Origin: Desmodesmus armatus
Lineage: Eukaryota; Chlorophyta; Chlorophyceae; Sphaeropleales; Scenedesmaceae
Direction of reading: 5' to 3'
Assembly: GCA_007449985.2 (NCBI GenBank)
Contig: VIIQ02000001.1
Span: 186,001-250,000, forward strand
DNA: 64,000 nt
In this document: positions 44,797 to 54,300 of the stretch, piece after piece
How positions within the stretch are numbered: the first letter of the stretch is position 1
Layout: each line of letters begins with the position of its first letter
Notes under the pieces: generated by a model
The model's database searches: none
The model's input: only the letters and a program-made list of their open reading frames with translations
What the model was told of the DNA's origin: nothing
Program-made: the position numbers and the translations under genes

Positions 44797-45576
44797 GGTG
44801 CTCTAAGGTTCGACTGAGATGAAGTAATATGTACCTACAGAAAGAAGCTTTTGAACTGCTTCCAACTGTGTTTCAGAACCAGCACTGCTCTTGCTCGTCG
44901 CAGCAAAGTTTCGCGGGCCAAAATATGTAAAAGGTTGCCAGCTGAGCTTGAGACAATCGAACTTGCGTCCGTGATGCACTAAATGTAAATTCAATGAATC
45001 TAGTGTGTTTGGTCAGGCCGCTATTGTTGTTTACCGAATGTGACAGGTGGCAACCACAGTGCATCCAGGGTGTTTCGCAAGTGCGCATCATGCCTTAGAG
45101 AGCTTGGGGCTGCAAACAGATATCTTTACGTGCCTCTGGAGCTGCAGTGCGAGCAGCTGCATCATGCAGGCATTCTTACAGAAGCTGTGAGTCACTGGCA
45201 GTGACTCACTGCTTCATGGTTGACACCAATGGGTGGGCCTGAATCAGTAAGGCATGCTGTTGACAAATCATACTCTTCAGCAGCTTTGTAACAAACCCTA
45301 CCTTCTGGCATACGTCCCCTGCACCAGGACACGTATACATCCGCATCATCCTGTCCTGCCCTGATCAATCGATGATGCAGCCACCCCTGGCCTGTACTGA
45401 TGGCAGGAACACCCTGTTGACCTTTTCCTCTGCACACCCCGCAGATTCATTCAAAAAGCTCAAAGTTTCTAGTGGATTTCACACCACTTGAGTTGCTGAC
45501 GAAAGCCATGAGATGCAGTACAATGCTGACAAACCCAACAAACACAGCACCACAAAACACACATCACACCTACAAC
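44797..45576. other. Intergenic: rolling-stone-like 5' flank and SET gene 3' flank
   Basis: Both flanking genes are on the minus strand. A TGTAA on that strand (TTACA at 45176-45180) lies about 400 nt after the SET-gene stop and may end its transcript. No exon was recognised. Confidence 0.5.
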
Positions 45577-47357
45577 TCACACTGTGGCTGCTGCAAGCTC
45601 AGCTTGTAACAAGTGCAGGACCTCTTTCAAAAGACCCTCACACTCTCGCAGCACCAACTTGTGCTCCAGCCGAGCCAGCAAAGCTTGCTGGTGGATGGCT
45701 TCCGCCAAGCTACACGCATCTCCTCCACCAACACCACTTCTATCATACCCATTGTCACTCCCGTCGTCATTGCTGCTACTGCCACTGTCACCTGCAGCCA
45801 TCGCAGCAGCAGCAGCAGCAGCAGGCTGCTGACTTGATGGCCCTGTCAGCTCCTGCATGTCCTCCGCTATGCTGCTTCCACACCGCTTGAAAATGAGCCC
45901 AATCTGGTACAACATCAGCTGTGCCAAGTACTGCTGCTGCCGCAGCACCTGCTGCTGCTGCCCCTGCTGTGGGGCAACACCCTGCCCTCCTGGCTGTTGC
46001 TGCTGCTGCTGCTCCTTTTGAGGGGTTGAGGCCGCCGGCAGTGATGCAAGAGCACACTGCCTGCGAGCAGCAACTAAATCTGGCTGCAGCAGCATCTCAA
46101 ATACCCCAGCTGGCTGTCCCCCATGCTGCTGCAGCTGCTGATGCTGCTGTTCTTCATGCTGCTGCTGCTGCTGCTGCTGCTGATGTCCCTCCAGCTGCTT
46201 TACAGCAGCCTGGCCTTGCTCCTGCTCAGGCTGCTGCTGCTGCTGCTGCTGCTTGGCTCTCACAGCCTTAGCTGCGCCCTGCAGCAGCTGACCAGGAAAC
46301 CCTGTTAGGTCTCCTGCTGCTGCCAGGCATGAAGTAAAAATGGGTGCCAGGAGATGTTGGTCCATGGGGTTGGCAGGGATCTGAAAGCCGTAGCAACTGA
46401 GCAGTGCCAAGTTGGACTTGTTGCTGCCATAGCTGATGGTCACTTCGCTGCCTTGCGGGATGCCGGCAGTGCTGCTGCTGCACCAGACGGAGAAGCTGTG
46501 TGGGCAAAGCACAGCACACAACACGGCAGATGAAACAGCACACGCTTACTTACGAGTAAGTACTTAGGTAAGTACTTGGGTAAGTACTTACGAGTACTTA
46601 CGAGTAAGTACTTAAGTATGCTGCAGGAATTGTTGCACAACAGCACAGCGTAGCAGCAGAAAGCACAGCTGGATAGAGTGTGAATGCGGGTGCCTGTGAG
46701 TCAGCACACCTTTTCCCACAACGCATGTGTGTGACATGCATGCGAGGCCGATGAGGGCACTGCCATTGGCTGGCTGTGCACCTTTGAGCGTGTGTGCTCA
46801 GTAGCCCACCTCCCAAAGTACTGCATGATCACGAGGTTTTGAGGATATGCCACTTCCTCTTGTACGCACTATACTGCATAGTAGTGTACAATATAGTAGT
46901 GTACTTGACTGCAGGACAGCCTTATGGCCGGGTAGCAGCTCACCTTCTGCCGTCCGGGTCAATGCCAAACACACAGTTGTTGTCTGGTGCATGATTAATC
47001 ATGTCGATGTAAGGAGCCATCAGCAGCACCACGCCGCTGTCATCTTCCTCTAGCTCATGTGCTGCTGCTGCTGCCGGCTCTGCTGGCGCTGCTGCCGGTT
47101 CGGCTGCTGCTGCTGCTGCTGCCGGCGCTGCTGCCGCCGCCGCCGCTGCTGATGCTGCTGCTGCTGCCGGGTCTGCTGCCGCCGCCGTCGCTACTGCTGC
47201 TGCTGCTGTCGGAGCTGCTGCTGCTGCTGCCGCCGCCGCTGCTGCTGCTGCTGCTGGGGTTGCTGCTGCTGCACGAGTTACTAGCTGGGGGAGCTTCTGG
47301 CCAAATGTGCGGGACTTGACCATACTGAGCGCCCAGGCATAGTCTGGCTGAGCGCTA

Positions 47358-47390
<33 letters not shown>

Positions 47391-48247
47391 CCGTGCGGTG
47401 TAAATAGCGGCTGCAAGCCTGCTGCTTGGCACTGCTGCTGCACAGTATGCAGGAGCTGCCGCTGCTTGTTGGCCAATGTCTGCAACGAGCAGGGAGCGCA
47501 GTAATGATATTCCGAGCGCAGGAATGGTTGTTGATGGGCTTGCTGCACAGAACCGCAGTATGTATGTCAACCCAAATTGCTATTGTGATGCACATGCTGA
47601 TGTGCAAGCGATAACAACATGACATGAAACACACTAAAGCGCACCTTCCACACGCTAAACTGCAGCTGCTCTGCTTGCGCCTCGCTGTAGCTGCAAAACG
47701 TGATTGCATCCGCTGCTGCTGGCAGCGACAGGATGTAACTGCGCCAGAGGGTACCCTCTGGAGCTGCTGCTTTCAGGTACAGCAGCCAAGCCACGAGCTT
47801 TGACTCCCAGATGACGTCAGGAGTTGATATAAAGGATGTAAGCTCCTGCGGCAACTGCCAATGCTGCTGCTGCCAGGTGGCGAGCGCAGCAGCGGCAGCA
47901 GACTGCATATCGGGCTGTGTTAGCTGACGGGGCACTTGAAGCATGTTATAAAGTGGTATGCTGAGCACTACTCCGTCTGGAGCAATGCCGGTGGTCGACA
48001 GGAGACCTCGATAGCCCTGGGGATTGAGGCCTATAACTGACTTGCTGATGCAACACGCAGCTTCCAATGGGAAGGGGGCTTGCTGAGAAGAGTTTGTGTC
48101 CGAAGAGTGTGCTGCAGTTTGGTTGAGGCGCACAGCTGAGGCTAGACAGCTGGTGCGCAGCTCATGGTTGCAAGGAATGGGTCTGTGCTGCCTGTGACCC
48201 CCAGGGACCATCCTGCCATGCATAGCCATGGTGTATGTTGAAGGCAT
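45577..48247 (-). CDS. SET-domain lysine methyltransferase (LSMT/SETD3-like) with Ala and Gln runs
   Basis: Three exons on the minus strand, 48247-47645, 47479-46944 and 46495-45577; GT-AG, phases agree, 685 aa. Class signatures of plant Rubisco-LSMT/SETD3-type SET proteins are present: APEGTLWRSYILSLP, the PYIDMINHAPDNN motif at residues 357-369 (S-adenosylmethionine binding), and ISYGSNKSNLALLSCYGF at 400-417. The substrate is not predictable; LSMT relatives methylate Rubisco, aldolase or actin lysines. Two large expansions interrupt the fold: an Ala-rich run (about residues 271-340, encoded by GCT/GCC/GCA mixtures) inserted inside the SET domain, and Gln runs (about residues 460-580) in the C-terminal domain. 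These stretches are compositionally unlike the rest and probably loops. The leader is not clearly a transit peptide, so plastid location is uncertain. Confidence 0.85.
46003..46262 (-). repeat. Coding CAG/Gln repeats in SET gene
   Basis: Several runs of CTG on the plus strand encode 6-8 consecutive Gln each on the minus strand. Confidence 0.95.
46546..46616. repeat. TAAGTACTTACGAG minisatellite in SET-gene intron
   Basis: Five or six overlapping copies of TTACGAGTAAGTACTT and variants, largely self-complementary, lie in the intron between exons 2 and 3. GTAAGT is itself a consensus plant-type donor, so the array holds many cryptic donors on either strand. Confidence 0.85.
47057..47275 (-). 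repeat. Coding Ala-run repeat in SET gene
   Basis: About 220 bp of CTG/CCG triplets on the plus strand encode a nearly pure Ala stretch with Pro, Thr, Val and Glu interruptions. Confidence 0.95.
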
Positions 48248-48518
48248 AGGCAGGACTAAATAGACAGATGTGAGCTTATGTGCACAGTTCTGTCAATTTT
48301 GTGCTCCTTTCAAGGTGATTGCCAACAAACTTTGTTGGCAACGACCTTGAAAAGTGTTACTGCTGACCAGCTGTGCAACATCAACAACACCGATTTGTCT
48401 GCAATGTTATGTCAAGTTAGTGGGTGCACATTGTCGCTGTCGCACAGGTCCTGGCTGAACTCAGTCTCTGCCGATCAACTGATCTCGGGTGACCTGACCC
48501 AGGACAGCAGAACCTGCA
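48248..48518. promoter_or_regulatory. Divergent promoter region SET / EF-hand genes
   Basis: 271 bp between opposed start codons. It contains a 45-bp near-perfect inverted repeat (48308-48352) about 60 bp from the SET start, a candidate shared control element. Confidence 0.55.
48308..48352. repeat. 45-bp inverted repeat in divergent promoter
   Basis: Arms 48308-48329 and 48331-48352 pair at 20 of 22 positions around a single central base. The core is TTGCCAACAAA / TTTGTTGGCAA, with outer TTTCAAGGT / ACCTTGAAA. Confidence 0.9.
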
Positions 48519-50802
48519 ATGGCGCTGAAGGCAACAATGCAGATGCGGCAAGCACCCACTGGCGTTCCTCGTCGCTCAGTGGTGTGCCGGGCTAGCAGCA
48601 GCAGCAGCAGCAGTCAATGGCAGCAGCAGCTGGCCACTGCTGCCGTGACAGCAAGTCTGCTGCTGTCACCAGTGGGAGCAGCACAGGCAGCAAGGGGGCA
48701 GCAGTTAGCGGACCTTCTCCGGGATGACGTAAGTATGCTACACAGATCTTGAGCAGTGACAGCTGGCACACCAGCTAATGGCACAACACCATAAAGCAAT
48801 CCTTTAGTTGGGGCAGCCCTCTCGAGCAGCTTACATGACTATATGGTAAAAGAAGTATGGCCATAGCAGCAAAACGTGTCACGGTCCTGCACATCCTAGA
48901 GCCAACTTCTCAGCGGCTGACACACCTGCGAATGTGGGCGTGCCAGTTGCAACAGTCACACCTGATGTTGTTTGGTTGTGCAGTATACATTCCTGGATGC
49001 AAACAGCGACGGTGTCATCTCTAGGTGAGTGTTGCTGCCACATTGGCATTAGCGTCAGCAGCTGCAAGCCGCTGGGGTCAACCTACCGATATGCAGCGGT
49101 GTACACAGTACTGAAGATGGCTAATCTTGCACACAACCCAAACCCACTTGGGGCTGACAGCAGTGGCCCTTGACTAGCCGCGCTTACTGTACCTGTACTG
49201 TACCAGAGTCAGTGGCCTTGGCTCCTTCACCTCACCTGCTGAGCATACTCAGCTGCCGATTGCGAAGTGACATGCACTTCCATCGCACCTGACAACCAGC
49301 ACGCGTGTGTTCACAGCAGCAGCAACCATGGCAAAGCAGCAGCATCAGCAGCAGTTCAGCAGCAGCATTGCTTCCTTGGGTAATGCAGCGGCTCGCAGCC
49401 TGCGTCGCCCGAGCCCAGCTGGATTTCCTTCCAGCCTTTGCCTCTATTGTTGGTCCCTGCAGGTCTGAAATGCAGCAGTTTGTGAAGGAGGTGTCTGGCG
49501 AGGCAAATCTGCCGCTGGTGCCAGAGGAGCAGCTGGAATTCACCATGAAGCTCTATGACCTCAACCAGGTGCCTGGGGTTTGGGAGTAGGGTTTGAAGTA
49601 GGGTTCAACGGGACATGGACATCTTGTCGTTTGCGGCAATGGGGTGTGCGGTCTTGTTAATGGGACAGGAGCAGCAAGGGACATGCTCAGCATACCTTGA
49701 TATGTGAGATGACAGCAGCCTGCCTTTGCAGACAGGCGACAGCAGGCACACTCCACTGCCGCCCCGAGGGCAGGCACAACCAGCTGTGCAGCGCTGTCAA
49801 CAAGTTGACTCAAGTCACACTATAGTGTGGACACACCGCATACCCTGTGCGTGTATGAGGCACTTGGACGGATAGGGTTGCAGGGCCGAAGAGCGTCATA
49901 CATCATCTGATGCAATCCAAGCATGTATGTTGTTGGGTGCATTGCGCAGGACGGCAAGACCACCAGTGAGGAGGTCAGGACAACGCAGCGTGTCAACAAG
50001 TTGCCAAGTTGACTCATGTGACGCTTTAGTGTGGACACATCACATAACCTGACTGACCGAGTGTACTTGATTGTTGCTGGGTGCGTGTCGCAGGACGGCA
50101 AGACTACCAGTGAGGAGGTGCTGCGTGCCATGGTGCTGGACGGTGCTGTGGATGACGATGCAGTTGACGCTGATGTCTTTGACGTTTTCGACAAGTGAGT
50201 GCGGTACATGTATTGGGTAGCAGCAGTGCAGGTTCGTTCAGCCGGCGCTATGGATGGCGATGCTGTGGACGCTGACGTGTTTGACATCTTTGACGATTGA
50301 GTGTGATACGTTTTGTTGTGGCAGCAGCAGTAAAGGGTGGTTCAGCCGGTGCAGCGTTGATTTTGTTGGTGACACGCTTGGGCTCCATAGGTCAGCTGCC
50401 CAGTGTGTGGTAATGGCAGATGGCAGACAGAAGCAGCGTGGTCTTCTTGCAACGTTGGGGGTGTCAACTCAGGTACAGCACTTGCAAGCAGGCACACTGT
50501 AAGCAGGCACACTGTGCCTGTGACAGGCGTATGGCGGCTGTCACGGCAATGCTGCAAGGGATTGGTACTGAGCAAGAATCCTGCTTGTGTCGTGTGTCAA
50601 CTGTGTTTGCAGGAACGGGAACGGCACAGTTGAGGCTGACGAGTTTAGGGCAGGGCTGGGTGACCTGGGCAGCAATGGGGATGCCATGAAGGACTATGTC
50701 TTCCACAGGGTGGACCACGTCATTGGCAGCAGCGGCAAGCTGTCTGTTGGCGGCTTTGGTAATGCGCTGGTGTTGGTCAGGAACGTTATGTTGGGCTATT
50801 GA
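48519..50802 (+). CDS. Triple EF-hand calcium-binding protein, probably thylakoid lumen
   Basis: Five exons: 48519-48728, 48984-49024, 49463-49568, 50094-50194 and 50613-50802; 215 aa, GT-AG, phases agree. The N-terminus is bipartite: an Arg/Ser-rich stretch (RRSVVCRASSSSSSS), then a hydrophobic segment ending SPVGAAQA with an AxA cleavage site. This suggests stroma-to-lumen import, or at least a membrane-associated plastid form. Three canonical 12-residue EF loops are complete: D75-E86 (DANSDGVISRSE), D116-E127 (DLNQDGKTTSEE) and D152-E163 (DKNGNGTVEADE). Each has the Asp/Asn ligands, the central Gly and the final Glu. The second and third loops each span an exon junction. A calcium-sensor role is inferred. 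Exon 4 has degraded partial copies on both sides. Confidence 0.87.
49797..50123 (+). repeat. Tandem copy of intron-plus-exon 4 start, EF-hand gene
   Basis: Copy 1 (49797-49976) runs GTCAACAAGTTGACT..TAGTGTGGACACA..ATAACC-like..GCGCAGGACGGCAAGACCAC followed by CAGTGAGGAGG. Copy 2 (49997-50123) repeats this order and ends in the true acceptor CGCAGGACGGCAAGACTACC. Copy 1 thus carries a plausible duplicate acceptor and 11 codons of the EF loop. Confidence 0.85.
50235..50305 (+). repeat. Echo of EF-hand exon 4 end
   Basis: GGCGATGCTGTGGACGCTGA and CGTGTTTGACATCTTTGACG copy the exon 4 end (50150-50194). The donor AAGTGAGT has become GATTGAGT, so the copy cannot splice there. Confidence 0.85.
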
Positions 50803-51350
50803 TGCGTTCATTGTAAAGTCGTGGGTGATCTGTACTGTTGTCAAATGTTGTATCCGGCCGATACACCCCCACCTGGGTGTGCCGTTACAGCATCAGTGTT
50901 GGTTACAGGTGGCCACAATGTGGGTGCGCTTGTCTGCATGTTCCTTTGCCTCTAGCATGACTAACCGTGACAGTCATTGAGACCGACACCCGGACTGTCA
51001 GTGCACTCAGAGTGCCACACAGCGGACACAGCTTGATGGGCCAACGCTTGCTACAGCTCTTATTTGCGCAGTGTGCTGCACCCTTTCTTCCACTCGGACT
51101 CCCTGCTCCACGTTTGCAGCCCATTCTCCATCCGCAGCAGCATACACGGACAGTTCCTTCTCCTGGGACAACGTTTCGCTGGTTTTGCAGCTCATCAGCA
51201 GCAGCCCCACGCAGGCTGCCCTCTGTTCCTTTCTTTCCAGCAATCAGTTTGGTTTCGGAGGAGTGTGAGCCAGCAGAACACTGAGGCTGCTGATGCTCTC
51301 GAAGGCACCTTTTTAGTAACACACGTTCCTGTTGAGTGCCAAGGGGACAA
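50803..51350. other. Intergenic between EF-hand and MFS genes
   Basis: About 550 bp holding the 3' end of one gene and the promoter of the next, both plus strand. No other feature was recognised; overlapping ORFs here look like shadows. Confidence 0.5.
50812..50816 (+). terminator. TGTAA poly-A signal candidate, EF-hand gene
   Basis: TGTAA lies 10 nt after the stop codon, so it would give an unusually short 3' UTR. Confidence 0.3.
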
Positions 51351-54300
51351 ATGAAGGAAGCAGCAGCACCAGTGGGAGGGGCACCCAACAGCAGCAACAG
51401 CACAGTAGATGACCTTCGGCTCAACTCCACAGTATCCAGCAGATTCAGCACTGTGTCAGAAACTGCAGTGCTTATCAGGCAGCCACATGGCGACCAGCAG
51501 GACAATTCGCTGCTGGAGAGGGCATACTCACGTATCAGCCTCAGACTGATGCCGCTGTTCTTGGCAGTGATGATATTGAATCACGTGGACAGGACAAACC
51601 TTGCATATGCATGTAAGTAATTGAGTAACGTACATGCTATCAGAAGTACTGTTATCAGGAGCTTCCTGCATGTTTCTCAACAGGTAGGGGAAGTAAGGGG
51701 TGGAATCATGGCACCCAGACCCCAATGACAGCCTGCAGCTTGGTGCAACAGCGCCTGCTGTGGTCAGGCAAGGTGTCATGCTCCAGCAGCATCCTGTGCA
51801 AGATGCGTGCATGGTGCTGGTAGCGCAGCGCCCTCATTATGTCATCCCCTGCTGCTTCCTGCTGCTTTTTGCAGCCATCACCATGAACGCTGACCTAGGC
51901 ATTGGGCCAGCCACTTATGGACTGGGTTCAGGTGAGGGATGGTTTTCAGAAGGTGGCCGTTTGTGAGGGGTCAGTGATGTGATGCTCTGTGTGACCTGCA
52001 GGGGAGCACACAGACAACACTGTGCGGCACTGCTGGCCGTACCAGCACTGCAGGAAATTTGTAGCTATACAGTCACCGTTGGAAGGCTGCCAAATAGTGA
52101 ACCAAACGGCTGCTGGCACTGTGCATGCCTCAGTCTTTGTCTGCAGTGGCCGGCCGCTACAGTTGGGGTGCAGAGGGGGCAATACACCCAACTGGCCCCT
52201 GACACTGCGCCGTTGCTGGTTGTGTGCTGACATATGACTGTGTGTCTTTTGTGCTGTGCAGCTCTGTTCTTCGTCCCGTTCTGCATCTTCCAGGTCAGTT
52301 GGTGTGTGCATAAGCTCAAGCTCTGCATGTCTGATGTCAGACCTTTGATGTCATGCAAATGCCAAGGCTATTGCACACAGCAGCATGGTGTGGCTCTGTT
52401 CTCCTGGTGAACTCCCACATGATGTTGACTGTACATTCCAGCCCGAGAGGTCATTCAGGAATGCTGTTGTCATCTGCCAATGAGTCTGCTGATACATCTG
52501 CCGCCTCCAGCCCTGCCTGGCACAAAATCGAAGCTGTCACGCCAGTGGTCAGCACTGCGGCAACATTATATATTGTCTGCTCTGTGAACCCTCCCTTTTT
52601 TTCTGTCTATTGTTTAGATCCCCTCCAACCTGGTGGTGGCCCGGGTGGGCGTGCGGCGGTGGCTGTCATTCCTGCTGCTTGGCTGGGGCACCGTTGCCTC
52701 CTGCATGAGCCTTATCAACTCGCCCGCCACATTTTTTGCCTTGCGGCTGCTGCTGGGCATGTTTGAGGCTGGAGCAGTGCCAGCCATGTGGTACCACCTG
52801 TCAACCTTCTACCCTGCCGACAGGTGTGCCTTTTGAATTCAAAAATGACAGTTACTTGGGGTCCTGGCGGGCACTCTTATCTTGCTGCGGACTTTTGTGC
52901 GGCCTTAGTTGCTGGTGTGCATGTGGTGTGCAAGTGCACAAGCCTGACTACTGCATACCCTGCAGGACTGCCGAGCCACTGCTGCCTCTATAATCACCTG
53001 CCTCACCAAGCTGTCTTTCCTGTTGTGTGCTGTGACAGGATCACAAAGCCGTTCACCATGCTGACCATCGGCACGCTCATTGCGCAAGCCGTCAGCGGTC
53101 CTGTCGCGGCTGGTTTCCTGGCCATGAACGGCCTCGGCGGCCTGCACGGCTGGCAGTGGCTGTTCCTGTTGGAGGGCCTGCCCACTGTGTTCATGAGCGC
53201 AGTGGTGTGGTGCTGCTTGGCCGACAGCCCTGCTACGGCAAGGTGGCTCACAGAGAGTGAGAAGAAAGTGCTGGAGGCCGATGTGAGTTTGGTGCTGGCT
53301 GGGGCACTGTCGGTCTCCATTCAGTGGCCTGATGATGTGCGAAGAGCATCGAAATGCGTAGCTTATGTAAATCAGTCCCTTCAGAACACTACTTGGGAAA
53401 TTGTGGGGATCTGCTGACCCAGCGATAGCCAATTGTGCTCTTCTTTTCCCTAAAGCTGACGTGAGTTTGGTGCTGGCTGGGGCACTCGTTGTGCCAGGAG
53501 CTGAGGCCTGTGGGGCTTGGGGCATGGTCGGCATGCCTTTGCACTTGTATCGCCTTGTACACGACAATCTGACTTCCTCCTGTGCGCAACAGGTGCGGTC
53601 ACCCATGGACATGCGCAGAGGTCCCGCGTGTGGCCCTCACATCGTCAGCCCTGGCCGCTCGTCCAGCATGCTGCCGCCAGCTTGCCTGCCAGAAGGCCTG
53701 ACTTAATGCTCCTCCTGCTGCCCCTCTTCCTGTTTCTCCTGCGACCCGCAGTTGGCATGCTCCTCGACCAAAAACCTTCTGCATGACGGCGGCCTTGCCC
53801 CACCAACCCAGCACCGCAGCCAGCAGCAGCATCTGGCAGACCATGGTTTCCTGAAGTTGCTGCGCACTGCCTTGTCCAACCCCTGGCTGATGGGGCTCTG
53901 CTTTATCGGCATCTTGTTGGCGTCAGCGAGCAACACCTACGTGTTCTTCCTGCCAATGATCATCAATGCACTCCTCCAAGGTAGGTGGGACAGCCAAGCA
54001 TGTGCCTTCATCTTTAAGCATAGGGCATACTTTGTCTTCTGTCAGCATAGGGCATCTTTAAGCATAGGGCATACTTTGTACCATGCATGCCACGATTGCT
54101 AGCGTTCGTACAGCGTCCACAAAACATTTTCGAGGGATGAGTGGATGTGCGTGTCGGGCTGTCATCCTTGTGATCTGGGCAAGGTCAGCACAGCGGCGGG
54201 GTCTGTTCCGGGTGACGCAAGCGGGCGCACATATTGTTGTGAACAGACAGATGCCAGATGTCCGTGCAGCAGCATGAAACATGACGAACGACATAGCTCA

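Noticed and set aside
45613..46308. Poly-Leu/poly-Ala plus-strand frames opposite the SET gene
   Set aside because: They are the antisense reading of Gln/Ala codon runs in a well-supported minus-strand exon.
53583..53705. Extra MFS exon after an ACAG acceptor (VRSPMDMRRG..)
   Set aside because: In the required phase it runs into TAA without a donor; skipping it joins the flanking exons in frame.
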